NCBI RefSeq assembly: GCF_030408675.1
Contig: NZ_CP047200.1
Location: 2,542,001 to 2,606,000 of the forward strand
Length of the DNA stretch: 64,000 nucleotides
Origin: Corynebacterium durum
GTDB taxonomy: Bacteria > Actinomycetota > Actinomycetes > Mycobacteriales > Mycobacteriaceae
Reading direction: 5' to 3'
In this document: piece after piece, positions 55,238 to 63,182 of the stretch
How positions within the stretch are numbered: the stretch's first letter is position 1
How the letters are laid out: every line of letters begins with the position of its first letter
Made by a program: the position numbers and the translations under genes
Notes under the pieces: generated by a model
What the model was told of the DNA's origin: nothing
The model's database searches: none
What the model saw: only the letters and a program-made list of their open reading frames with translations

Positions 55238-56542
55238 GTGAGCAAGCATTCCGAAAACCCACAAAATCCAGACAATTCGCAGCCAGCCCCACAACCAGCC
55301 TCGAAACCCCAGAAACGCAGACGCCCCCGCATCTTTGACCAATCGGAGAAGATGAAGAACGTCCTGTACGAGATTCGGGGGCCGGTGGCTGCGGAAGCGG
55401 AACGCTTGGAAATGGACGGGCACCGCGTGCTCAAGCTCAACACCGGCAACCCCGCCGTGTTCGGTTTCGAGGCACCCGATGTGATCATGCGGGATATGAT
55501 CGCCGCCCTGTCTACCTCGCAGGGCTATTCCACCTCGAAAGGCATCATCCCGGCGCGCCGCGCCATTGTCACCCGCTACGAGGTCATCCCGAATTTCCCC
55601 GACTTTGATGTGGACGATGTGTTCTTGGGCAATGGCGTGTCCGAGCTTATTTCCATGGTCACTCAGGCCCTGCTCAACGACGGCGACGAGGTGCTGATCC
55701 CCTCCCCAGATTATCCACTGTGGACCGCCGCTACCTCCCTTGCCGGCGGCAAACCCGTGCACTACCTGTGCGATGAGGAGGACGACTGGAATCCCTCGAT
55801 TGAGGACATCAAGGCGAAAGTCACCGACAAAACCAAAGCCATTGTGGTGATCAACCCCAATAATCCCACCGGTGCGGTGTATTCCCGGGAAATCCTGAAG
55901 CAGATTGTGGATATTGCCCGCGAGCATCAGCTGCTGATTCTCGCCGACGAAATCTACGACCGTATTCTTTACGATGATGCGCAGCATATTTCCATCGCCA
56001 CCCTGGCACCTGATCTGCTGTGTATCACTTTCAACGGGCTGTCCAAAACCTACCGCGTGGCGGGCTACCGCGCCGGATGGATGGTGCTCACCGGCCCGAA
56101 GCATCATGCACAGGGCTTTATCGAGGGGCTTGAACTGTTGGCGGCCACACGCCTGTGCCCCAATGTGCCTGCTCAACACGCTATTCAGGTGGCCTTGGGC
56201 GGTAGGCAGTCCATTTTCGACCTCACCGGTGAAGGTGGCCGTCTGCTGCGGCAGCGCAACATCACGTGGGAAAAGCTCAATGAAATTCCTGGGGTTAGTT
56301 GCGTGAAACCTATGGGCGCGTTGTATGCCTTCCCCAAGATTGATCTGGAGATGTACGACATTCAGGACGACGCCCAGCTGATGCTCGACCTCCTGCGGGA
56401 AGAAAAAATCCTTCTCGTCCACGGCACTGGCTTCAACTGGCACGCCCCCGACCATTTCCGCGTGGTAACACTGCCCCGAACTGAGGATTTAGCACGCGCT
56501 ATCGACCGCTTGGGAAGGTTCCTATCCAGCTACAAACAGTGA
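55238..56542 (+). CDS. alaT: Alanine aminotransferase-like PLP enzyme
   Basis: 434 residues. Fold type I aminotransferase with the N-terminal pattern of AlaT (KNVLYEIRGPVAAEAERLEMDGHRVLKLNTGNPAVFGFEAPD), VFLGNGVSELISMV, PDYPLWTAATSLAGG, NPNNPTGAVYS, DEIYDRILYD and the PLP-lysine in ITFNGLSKTYRVAGYRAGWM. It should make alanine from pyruvate using glutamate or valine as donor; exact donor inferred. The GTG at 55238 stands right behind CATAGT, a possible -10, so the message may be leaderless; the frame extends upstream without support. Confidence 0.92.
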   Translation: MSKHSENPQNPDNSQPAPQPASKPQKRRRPRIFDQSEKMKNVLYEIRGPVAAEAERLEMDGHRVLKLNTGNPAVFGFEAPDVIMRDMIAALSTSQGYSTSKGIIPARRAIVTRYEVIPNFPDFDVDDVFLGNGVSELISMVTQALLNDGDEVLIPSPDYPLWTAATSLAGGKPVHYLCDEEDDWNPSIEDIKAKVTDKTKAIVVINPNNPTGAVYSREILKQIVDIAREHQLLILADEIYDRILYDDAQHISIATLAPDLLCITFNGLSKTYRVAGYRAGWMVLTGPKHHAQGFIEGLELLAATRLCPNVPAQHAIQVALGGRQSIFDLTGEGGRLLRQRNITWEKLNEIPGVSCVKPMGALYAFPKIDLEMYDIQDDAQLMLDLLREEKILLVHGTGFNWHAPDHFRVVTLPRTEDLARAIDRLGRFLSSYKQ

Positions 56543-56625
56543 AACTTAACAAGCGCCCAGCATTTGCACATCTGCTAGATATAGGCAGCTTACATTGTTG
56601 ACGGTAAAATAACTGTATTGCATAA

Positions 56626-56651
56626 AGAGCCTCCCGTTTATGGGCGGCTCT
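56626..56651. terminator. Hairpin behind alaT
   Basis: AGAGCC (56626-56631) pairs with GGCTCT (56646-56651), and CCC with GGG inside. No long T-run; it may end the alaT message or lie in the leader of the next gene. Confidence 0.5.
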
Positions 56652-56698
56652 ATGCCTGTTAACCGCTGTTTTCCCCGCTTTGTTATGAGGTTGCATCC

Positions 56699-58396
56699 AT
56701 GGGCCGTCACACTTCCGGACCTGAAAAGGCTCCCAAGCCTACACGCTCAGGTCCTTCAGAGGCGCCTCACACCGCGCGTTCCGCTACTGCGCGCCCACAG
56801 CGCAACCACCCGCAGCGCGACCGCAGTAGCGCCCACAACGCTCCCAAGCGTAATGCCACTCAGCGCGTAACCCAGCACCCCATCCCTCGGCCTACCGCTG
56901 ACCACACAGAACACGCAGAACGCAAGCCAACCAAAAGCCGCACAGCGCATCCACGCACCTCACAGGCGCGCGTGACACCGCCGCACACACGTGACGACGC
57001 CCCCCGTTCCAGCAACCCACGCCCCTCCAGCACGCGTCGCAGGAATGGTGCGGGAGAAGAGTCGTCGACAAGCAGCACACGGATTAAACAGGAACGGCAA
57101 CGACGCCGCACACCGAAGGAAATTCGGCCGGACGGCTCACAATCACATGACTCGCCGGTCAGCCCGGTTGATACAGACAGCAAGGAGAAAACCCCTTTCA
57201 CCATGTGGCAGTGGGTTCTTGCTGTGTTGCTCGTGATCGCGGGCATCGCGACTGCGGTAGGTGTGGTAATGCTGTGGCCAAGCAGCTCGGACCCCAACGT
57301 GTCGCCAGAGCTGGCCAACACCAACGCGCTGCCCGCGAACCAAGTCAACGGCACAGTGGCGATTCGCGATACAGGTGCCTGTAACTCCCCCTCGATCGGC
57401 AGGGCGTTTGATGTCGCCCCGATCTCTCCACTGGAGGAACAGCCCAACAAATGCGAACGCGCCATCGTCTCCATTGACGCTGGCGATAACGCGGGCAAAC
57501 GGACTCTTCTAGTAATGAGTGACAAGCCCGGCGAACCGGAACTGCACGTTGGCGACAAAATCCGCATGAGCGAAACCACCGCCGCCGACGGCACACACGC
57601 CTACACCTTTAGCGACTTCCAGCGCACCAAAGTGCTGCTGCTCTGGGGCGCCATCATCATCCTCGCGATTATCGCTATCGGTGCCCTACGCGGCGCACGG
57701 TCCATCCTCGGCCTGCTGATCACCCTCGCCGCCATCGCATTCTTCCTGATCCCCGCACTCCTGCGCGGCGGCTCCCCCCTCGGGCTTGCCGTCGTCTGCG
57801 GCTCCGCCATCCTCTTCGCCGTGTTGTACCTGGTCCACGGCTTCAACTGGAAAAGCTCCTCCGCACTGGGCGGCACGCTCCTCTCCCTCGGGCTATCCGC
57901 CTGGCTCGCGCACATCGCCATTGACTCCAACCACCTGCGCGGGCTTGGCAGTGAAGACAACATCCTCATCCAGCTCTATCTGCCCGATGTCACCGTGCCC
58001 GGGCTGATGCTCTGTGGCTTTATTATCGGCGCGCTCGGCGTGCTTAACGACGTCACGATTGCTCAAGCATCCACCGTCAACGAACTCTCCGAAATAGAAC
58101 CCGACGCCTCCCCCTGGCGGCTGTTCGCGGGTGCCATGAAAGTCGGCCGCGACCACATCGCCTCCATGGTGTACACGCTGGTGTTGTCCTACACCGGCGC
58201 GTCTCTGCCCACGCTTCTGCTGCTCAGCGTGGCCAACCGGCCGCTCACGCAAATCATGTTCAGCGATGTCATGGCCACAGAGCTACTGCGATCTGGCATT
58301 GGTGCGCTGGCGCTCTCCCTCGCAGTGCCCATCACCACCATCATTGCCGCCTTCACCGTCACCGGGCAACGGCAACGCAGTGAGGCTGACGCGTAA
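56699..58396 (+). CDS. YibE/F-family membrane protein with disordered basic N-terminus
   Basis: 565 residues. Residues 1-165 are very rich in Arg, Pro, Ser and Thr and should be disordered in the cytosol. A membrane helix (MWQWVLAVLLVIAGIATAVGVVML) follows, then an outside domain (NQVNGTVAIRDTGAC with a second Cys in NKCERAIV, perhaps a disulphide), then about seven membrane segments of the YibE/F type (LLLWGAIIILAIIAIGALRGARSILGLLITLAAIAFFLIPALLRG; LMLCGFIIGALGVLNDVTIAQASTVNEL). The function of the family is unknown. The basic arm is an unusual extension. Confidence 0.8.
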   Translation: MGRHTSGPEKAPKPTRSGPSEAPHTARSATARPQRNHPQRDRSSAHNAPKRNATQRVTQHPIPRPTADHTEHAERKPTKSRTAHPRTSQARVTPPHTRDDAPRSSNPRPSSTRRRNGAGEESSTSSTRIKQERQRRRTPKEIRPDGSQSHDSPVSPVDTDSKEKTPFTMWQWVLAVLLVIAGIATAVGVVMLWPSSSDPNVSPELANTNALPANQVNGTVAIRDTGACNSPSIGRAFDVAPISPLEEQPNKCERAIVSIDAGDNAGKRTLLVMSDKPGEPELHVGDKIRMSETTAADGTHAYTFSDFQRTKVLLLWGAIIILAIIAIGALRGARSILGLLITLAAIAFFLIPALLRGGSPLGLAVVCGSAILFAVLYLVHGFNWKSSSALGGTLLSLGLSAWLAHIAIDSNHLRGLGSEDNILIQLYLPDVTVPGLMLCGFIIGALGVLNDVTIAQASTVNELSEIEPDASPWRLFAGAMKVGRDHIASMVYTLVLSYTGASLPTLLLLSVANRPLTQIMFSDVMATELLRSGIGALALSLAVPITTIIAAFTVTGQRQRSEADA

Positions 58397-58440
58397 CGCC
58401 ACCTGGGATGGTGAGCGTCGGGGCGTCGACAAGCAGCAGC

Positions 58441-59007
58441 TCAGGAACGGAAATTCAGATAAGCCTTCGACGGGGTTGGCCCGCGCTGACCCTGATACTT
58501 CGAGCCGATCGTGCCCGAACCGTAGGGCGTCTCCGCAGGTGACGACATACAAAACAGCGCCAACTGCCCCACCTTCATGCCTGGCCATAGGGTAATTGGC
58601 AGATTGGCCACATTCGACAGTTCCAGGGTGATGTGCCCAGAAAAACCCGGGTCAATGAAGCCCGCAGTGGAATGCGTCAACAAGCCCAAGCGGCCCAACG
58701 AGGATTTCCCTTCCAAACGACCAGCTAAATGCGCGGGAAGTGTGAACTTCTCCAGCGTTGCACCTAGCACAAACTCGCCCGGGTGCAGCACAAACGGCTC
58801 ATTCTCCGGGACCTCCACAAGACTGGTCAAATCGTCCTGCTGCTGCTTCGGGTCAATATGCGTGTACTTCGAGTTGTTGAACACCCGAAAAAAGCGGTCC
58901 ATACGTACGTCAACGCTCGACGGCTGGACCAAAGCCGGGTCATACGGCTCAATGATCAGGTCGCCTTTATCAACAGCAGCTCGAATATCACGGTCTGAAA
59001 GAAGCAC
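58441..59007 (-). CDS. dcd: dCTP deaminase
   Basis: Converts dCTP to dUTP (in actinobacteria some members go on to dUMP), feeding dTMP synthesis. 188 residues with [76 protein letters not shown], the trimer-forming dUTPase fold with catalytic Glu in the last motif, and the C-terminal [20 protein letters not shown] at 59007. Confidence 0.97.
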   Translation of the reverse strand: MLLSDRDIRAAVDKGDLIIEPYDPALVQPSSVDVRMDRFFRVFNNSKYTHIDPKQQQDDLTSLVEVPENEPFVLHPGEFVLGATLEKFTLPAHLAGRLEGKSSLGRLGLLTHSTAGFIDPGFSGHITLELSNVANLPITLWPGMKVGQLALFCMSSPAETPYGSGTIGSKYQGQRGPTPSKAYLNFRS

Positions 59008-59106
59008 CCTGCCAGTGTAGGTCAGCGCACGCGGGTGGGGCTAACGCTTAGGTTGAGGCAGAATGCCCGTTGGAACGTTGGTAGTTGGCTTGGCTGGCAG
59101 TCTCGC

Positions 59107-59175
59107 CATAGTGTTTGCTCACCAAAATGCCGTTTTCACCCCCTCAAAACACCATTTTGGTGAGCAAACACTATG
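59107..59175. repeat. Long perfect inverted repeat (69-base hairpin)
   Basis: Two perfect 23-base arms, 59107-59129 (CATAGTGTTTGCTCACC...) and 59153-59175, are separated by 23 bases. Within the centre GTTTT (59132-59136) pairs with AAAAC (59146-59150) after a two-base mismatch, so about 28 pairs can form around a nine-base loop. No T-run follows. It lies between dcd and an ABC gene, both of which start near it. It may be a double-stranded regulatory site, an RNA element or a small mobile hairpin. Confidence 0.85.
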
Positions 59176-59335
59176 AGTTCTTCCCATCTGGGATGAGGCG
59201 GGAACAAACCACAAGCCAGGCAGCAAACTCTACTCACGGTCAACTCTCCCAGCATATCCCCTAAGTGGAAGTTCATCCTCCGGTTACAGTAGACTGGCCC
59301 CACACGTCACCTCAACTCCCTGGAGCACATGCGTC

Positions 59336-60049
59336 ATGCCTGAGGAACAACTCCCAGAAACAATGAACGCCGTCACCGCCGTCAACCTGGCGTTACGCGG
59401 CACTGAAGGTCCTGTATATGGCCCGCTCACGTTCACGGCCCCAGCATCTGGGCTGACCGTGTTGTCGGGGCGCGGCGGCTCGGGCCGCACCGCCTTGGCT
59501 CTCACACTGGCGGGCCGAATGGCAAGCACAACGGGCGAGGTCACCGTCCTGGGAGAGACGAAGCGATCAAAAATCCGCCAGATGGTGGCCGTCGCTGGCG
59601 TGGAGCAGATTGATGCCCTGGATCGGGACGTAACCATCAGGACGGCGCTGTCCGAGCATCTTAACTGGTCACGCTGGTGGTGGACGGTTCCTCGGCGCGC
59701 ATCCCAGGAGTACTACGAGCAGTTATGTGGCCGTGTGTTTGGGCAGCGTGATCTGCCGCCGCTCAACAGTTATGTGTCACAGATTTCGGCGCTGGATCGG
59801 ATTCTTATTCGTATCGCACTGGCACTGCACCCTGCGAGCCACCAGCCAATTCGCATGCTTGTCATGGACGATCTGGAGCAGGTTCGTGAGCTGGATGATC
59901 GCCTGCAGCTCGTCCAGATTCTCATGGAATTATCGCAGGTTATACCGGTGATTGTGATGGCGGTGAATCCTTTACCGCCATCACCCGGCGTTGAGTATCA
60001 CCTCATCGAGTTACACACCACCACACCAGCGAAGGAGCAGCAACAATGA
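59336..60049 (+). CDS. Degenerate ABC-type ATPase coupled to a YhgE/Pip protein
   Basis: 237 residues with an ABC-like P-loop (LSGRGGSGRTALALTLAGRM). A normal signature is missing (YVSQISALDRILIRIALAL stands in its place), and the Walker B Glu is replaced (RMLVMDDLEQV has Asp). The order of elements still follows an ABC ATPase. ATP binding is likely, hydrolysis doubtful. The last bases overlap the start of the next gene, so it works with the YhgE/Pip protein. ATG 59336 has GGAG ten bases upstream; ATG 59363 is an alternative. Confidence 0.75.
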   Translation: MPEEQLPETMNAVTAVNLALRGTEGPVYGPLTFTAPASGLTVLSGRGGSGRTALALTLAGRMASTTGEVTVLGETKRSKIRQMVAVAGVEQIDALDRDVTIRTALSEHLNWSRWWWTVPRRASQEYYEQLCGRVFGQRDLPPLNSYVSQISALDRILIRIALALHPASHQPIRMLVMDDLEQVRELDDRLQLVQILMELSQVIPVIVMAVNPLPPSPGVEYHLIELHTTTPAKEQQQ

Positions 60050-62091
60050 TCTCAGCATTGACGCCCGGAACGGAATTACGCCGGTTTAAGCGCTCAAAGC
60101 TAAGCCGCATCGCCATCGCCGCGATTGTGTTGATCCCGCTGCTGTATTCAACGCTGTATTTGTGGGCGTTTTGGAATCCTTTTGACAAGATTAACCAGCT
60201 CCCCATTGCGTTTGTGAATGCGGATAAGGGCGCAGTGGTGAACGGAACCCCGCTGAATGCTGGCGACAAGATCGTGGATAACCTCAAAAGCAACGATCGC
60301 GTGAGCTTCCACTTCACCGAGCATGATGATGCCATCCAGGGGGTTCGCGACGGCCGCTATTACTTTGCCGTGGAACTCACCCCTGATTTTTCGCAAGCCG
60401 TGGCGTCCCCAGCGAATGGCGACGCCCGTCGCGCGGTCATCCAAACCACCTACAACGATTCAAACGGATATTTATCCACAAAGATCGGCGAGAATGTCAT
60501 GAGCACAATGCTGCCAGTCATTTCCGATCAAATTGGCACCCAGGCGATTGACCGAGTACTCATTGGCATGCAAACTGCCGGCGGAGGCATTGAACAGGCA
60601 GCCGATGGCGCTGGGAGGCTTCACGACGGCGCGACGAAACTGAACGACGGGCTAGGAACTGCGTCGCAAGGCGTGGACACACTGGCCAGCGGCTCAGCAA
60701 AAGTTGACGAAAAGATGGGCGAACTAGCGGCTGGCGCAGACAGGCTTGCCGCCGGAACACAGCAACTCAACGACGGCGTGACCACCGCAACGGCATCGCT
60801 GGAGCAGTTGACGCAGGGCGTCGATAAGCTGCATGGTGGCGTGGACGAGCTGGCGGGCGGTGCGACCCGCATCAACGACGGGGTGCAGCAGCTCACTGGG
60901 CAGCTGGGGCAGGTGACGCAGGCGCAAACCGCCACCTCGGGCGAGATCCGTAACATCGCGAACTCTATTCCCGACCCCGGTGTTGCGGCACAGCTCAATG
61001 ACCTTGCCGCACGTATCGACGCCCAGGGGCTCGGGCAGAACGCACCCGCCACCGCCCAGCTCCAACAGCTCGCCAACGGAACGGGGCAGCTTGCCTACCA
61101 GCTTTCCGACCCGAACGCGCCGTTCCGATCCGGCTTTGACCAGCTGCATGCGGGGACCGGGCAGCTTCCCGGCAAGCTTGGGGAAATGCAGTCCGGCGTA
61201 AGGGAACTCAACACCGGGACGCACACGTTAGCCTCCGGGGCGCATCAGCTGCACGACGAGGGCACAACACCCCTGGCCAGCGGCGCAGCCAGGCTGAACG
61301 GTGGGATGGGGCAGCTGCGCGACGGGTCGTCGCAACTCGCGACAGGCAGCGGCGAGCTAGCAACCAAGCTTAACGACGGCGCGAAAGCCGTGCCCACCTG
61401 GACCGACAAGCAGCGCGAAGGCACCGCCAGCGTCCTCGGCGGACCCGTGTCGCTGACCAGCAGCAACGACGCAGGCAGCAATACTTTCGGCGGTGGGCTC
61501 AGCCCCTTCTTCCTCTCACTCTCCCTGTTCATCGGTGGGATCGCTACGTTCATGCTGCTGCGGCCCATGCAGAACCGCGCCGTTGCCTCCGGCATCGCAC
61601 CCTTGCGCGCGGCGCTGGACGGCCTGGCACCCGCGCTGTTCATCGCCGTATTACAAGCGCTGGTTGTGTGCGTGGCCACGATGCTCCTCGTGGGCCTTTC
61701 CCCCGCCTACCCGCTGGGACTTATCGCCTTCGCCATACTCGTAGCCATCATGTTCGCCGCCGTCAACCAACTCCTCAACGTTGCGCTCGGCCCAGGGCCA
61801 GGGCGCGTGGCTGGCATGGCGTTCCTGATGCTGCAGCTACTATCCTGCGGCGGCCTCTACCCCGTGGAAACCGAACCCAGGCTCTTCCAGATCCTGCATC
61901 CCATCATGCCCATGACCTACTCCGTCGATGGCTTTAGACAGCTCATCTACGGCACCCTTGACCACCGGCTCCCGCAAGCCATTGTCGCCGTGGTGCTGAT
62001 CACCACTGTGACCGTGGGACTGACGGCACTGTGCGCACGCCGCGACAGGACGTGGACGATGAAACGGCTGCACCCGGCTATCAAGTTGTAG
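60046..62091 (+). CDS. YhgE/Pip-family membrane protein
   Basis: 681 residues. Basic N-terminus and first membrane helix (IAIAAIVLIPLLYSTLYLWAFW), the conserved PFDKINQLPIAFVNADKGAVVNGTPLNAGD, a long external helical region from about 185 to 455 with repeats such as GVDTLASGSAKVDEKMGELAAGADRLAAG and QLNDGVTTATASLEQLTQGVDKLHGG, then about five membrane helices (FFLSLSLFIGGIATFMLLR onward). Relatives serve as phage receptors (Pip) or as ABC-2-like parts of envelope or type VII-type secretion. Coupled to the preceding ATPase-like gene. Confidence 0.85.
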   Translation: MISALTPGTELRRFKRSKLSRIAIAAIVLIPLLYSTLYLWAFWNPFDKINQLPIAFVNADKGAVVNGTPLNAGDKIVDNLKSNDRVSFHFTEHDDAIQGVRDGRYYFAVELTPDFSQAVASPANGDARRAVIQTTYNDSNGYLSTKIGENVMSTMLPVISDQIGTQAIDRVLIGMQTAGGGIEQAADGAGRLHDGATKLNDGLGTASQGVDTLASGSAKVDEKMGELAAGADRLAAGTQQLNDGVTTATASLEQLTQGVDKLHGGVDELAGGATRINDGVQQLTGQLGQVTQAQTATSGEIRNIANSIPDPGVAAQLNDLAARIDAQGLGQNAPATAQLQQLANGTGQLAYQLSDPNAPFRSGFDQLHAGTGQLPGKLGEMQSGVRELNTGTHTLASGAHQLHDEGTTPLASGAARLNGGMGQLRDGSSQLATGSGELATKLNDGAKAVPTWTDKQREGTASVLGGPVSLTSSNDAGSNTFGGGLSPFFLSLSLFIGGIATFMLLRPMQNRAVASGIAPLRAALDGLAPALFIAVLQALVVCVATMLLVGLSPAYPLGLIAFAILVAIMFAAVNQLLNVALGPGPGRVAGMAFLMLQLLSCGGLYPVETEPRLFQILHPIMPMTYSVDGFRQLIYGTLDHRLPQAIVAVVLITTVTVGLTALCARRDRTWTMKRLHPAIKL

Positions 62092-62113
62092 ATCATCTGG
62101 GGCGTGCTACACT
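62086..62113 (+). promoter_or_regulatory. Probable promoter of tRNA-Gly
   Basis: TTGTAG (62086-62091) and TACACT (62108-62113) with 16 bases between; about 40 bases before the tRNA. The -35 overlaps the last codons of the YhgE/Pip gene. Confidence 0.5.
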
Positions 62114-62154
62114 GGACGAGGCTGTTCGGGTGCAGCAAAGCACCCACCACGCTT

Positions 62155-62225
62155 GCCGATGTAGTTCAATGGTAGAACTCCTGCTTCCCAAGCAGGCGGC
62201 GCGGGTTCGATTCCCGTCATCGGCT
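62155..62225 (+). tRNA. tRNA-Gly(CCC)
   Basis: Acceptor arms GCCGATG and CATCGGC, D-arm region GTTCAATGGTAGAAC, anticodon stem CCTGC/GCAGG with loop TTCCCAA (anticodon CCC) and T-arm GCGGGTTCGATTCCCGT. Discriminator T at 62225 and CCA is encoded at 62226-62228. Length 71 without CCA, as usual for glycine tRNA. Confidence 0.97.
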
Positions 62226-62270
62226 CCAATTTTATTGCGGGGGTTGTGGGGTAAAAGGATTGAAATAGCA

Positions 62271-62690
62271 ATGTCTTCTGATACCCCATCTAATGAGGAA
62301 ACTAAGACGCTGCTCACTGACGACGCCCTGCTTACAGCCGCTATTGACACAGCCCTCGCGCTCCCAGCAACGGAGCTTTATCCCTTTACCAGAGACTGGG
62401 AAGCAGTGCGCGTGCGCGGAAAATGGTTTCTTGTCACCACAGTGCGTGAGCAACGCATGATTAACGTCAAGGCAGAACCACTTGATGTTCTGGCGCTGCG
62501 CCAAGAATATGCGTCCATTACACCCGGCTACCACATGAACAAGAAACACTGGATCAGCATCCAGCCTGGTGCCTACATCACCGAATCCCTTGTGCAGGAA
62601 CTAGTGACGGACTCCTACCTACTAGTGGTGGCTTCACTGCCGCGTGCCGAGCGGCCAGTTGATCCAGAGACGTTTGGGCGGCAAGCATAA
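62271..62690 (+). CDS. MmcQ/YjbR-family protein
   Basis: 139 residues. YjbR fold with TELYPFTRDWEAVRVRGKWFLVTT, RMINVKAEPLDVLALRQEYASITPGYHMNKKHWISI and LVQELVTDSYLLVVASLP, which match the DNA-binding-like MmcQ/YjbR (DUF419) family of unknown function. ATG at 62271, AAAAGGA about 11 bases before. It starts only 45 bases behind the tRNA and could be read from the tRNA promoter. Confidence 0.85.
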   Translation: MSSDTPSNEETKTLLTDDALLTAAIDTALALPATELYPFTRDWEAVRVRGKWFLVTTVREQRMINVKAEPLDVLALRQEYASITPGYHMNKKHWISIQPGAYITESLVQELVTDSYLLVVASLPRAERPVDPETFGRQA

Positions 62691-62799
62691 ACAAATAGCT
62701 TGTTGGGGGTTTTACAAGGTGCACTGACCCAAAAAGTCGGCGAAATTGAAAAACTGGTGCTTTGAGACAAACCGCCCGAACCCTACTCCTGTAGCTCCT

Positions 62800-63030
62800 T
62801 CACCCCTTAAACGGCTTGAGTTGCTCGGGAACCCGGTCGGTGGCCACGAGCTCAAGTCCAACAGCAGTCAGCACATCAATGAGTTTGTCCAGACGCACCG
62901 TCTGCTTTCCTTTTTCCACCTCTCGAACGAACCGCTCGGAGACCCGAGCAAACTCAGCCACTTCTTCTTGGCGTAGTTGGTATTCTTTGCGCCTGGTTTT
63001 TAGTGCGTTGCCAATCTCTTCGGGAGTCAC
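62800..63030 (-). CDS. HipB-like XRE-family regulator (orphan antitoxin?)
   Basis: 76 residues if it starts at GTG 63030, which has a strong AGGAGG five bases upstream; two ATGs further up are in frame without a ribosome site. Helix-turn-helix LRQEEVAEFARVSERFVREVEKGKQTVRLDKLIDVLTAVGLEL is typical of the small HipB/y4mF-type antitoxins. Normally a HipA kinase gene follows; here the next gene downstream is the convergent MmcQ-like gene, and no HipA is present. Two copies of a palindromic site lie upstream, fitting self-control. Confidence 0.8.
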   Translation of the reverse strand: MTPEEIGNALKTRRKEYQLRQEEVAEFARVSERFVREVEKGKQTVRLDKLIDVLTAVGLELVATDRVPEQLKPFKG

Positions 63031-63064
63031 ACCTGCCTCCTTGCCCCTCCTACCCATCATTTTT

Positions 63065-63081
63065 CCGGCACGTTCGTTCCG
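63065..63081. promoter_or_regulatory. Operator copy 1 of the HipB-like gene
   Basis: CCGGCACGTTCGTTCCG differs from the core of the better palindrome at 63111-63136 in two positions. It lies about 35 bases before the GTG start. Confidence 0.5.
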
Positions 63082-63110
63082 ATTCTGCCGGTTTTGAATC
63101 AAAAAAGCAA

Positions 63111-63136
63111 GAAACCGGCACGATCGTACCGGTTTC
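63111..63136. promoter_or_regulatory. Operator copy 2 of the HipB-like gene
   Basis: GAAACCGG-c-ACGATCGT-a-CCGGTTTC: a 26-base palindrome with a single mismatched pair. Together with the copy at 63065 it gives two sites 46 bases apart, consistent with cooperative binding of a HipB-type dimer. Confidence 0.7.
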
Positions 63137-63182
63137 GCCAGGCCCCCAGGACAGCCCAACCCCCCAACCCAGACTCCCCGAC

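Noticed and set aside
59046..59064. Possible DtxR iron box (TTAGGTTGAG)
   Set aside because: Only one half resembles the DtxR consensus; the second half does not match.
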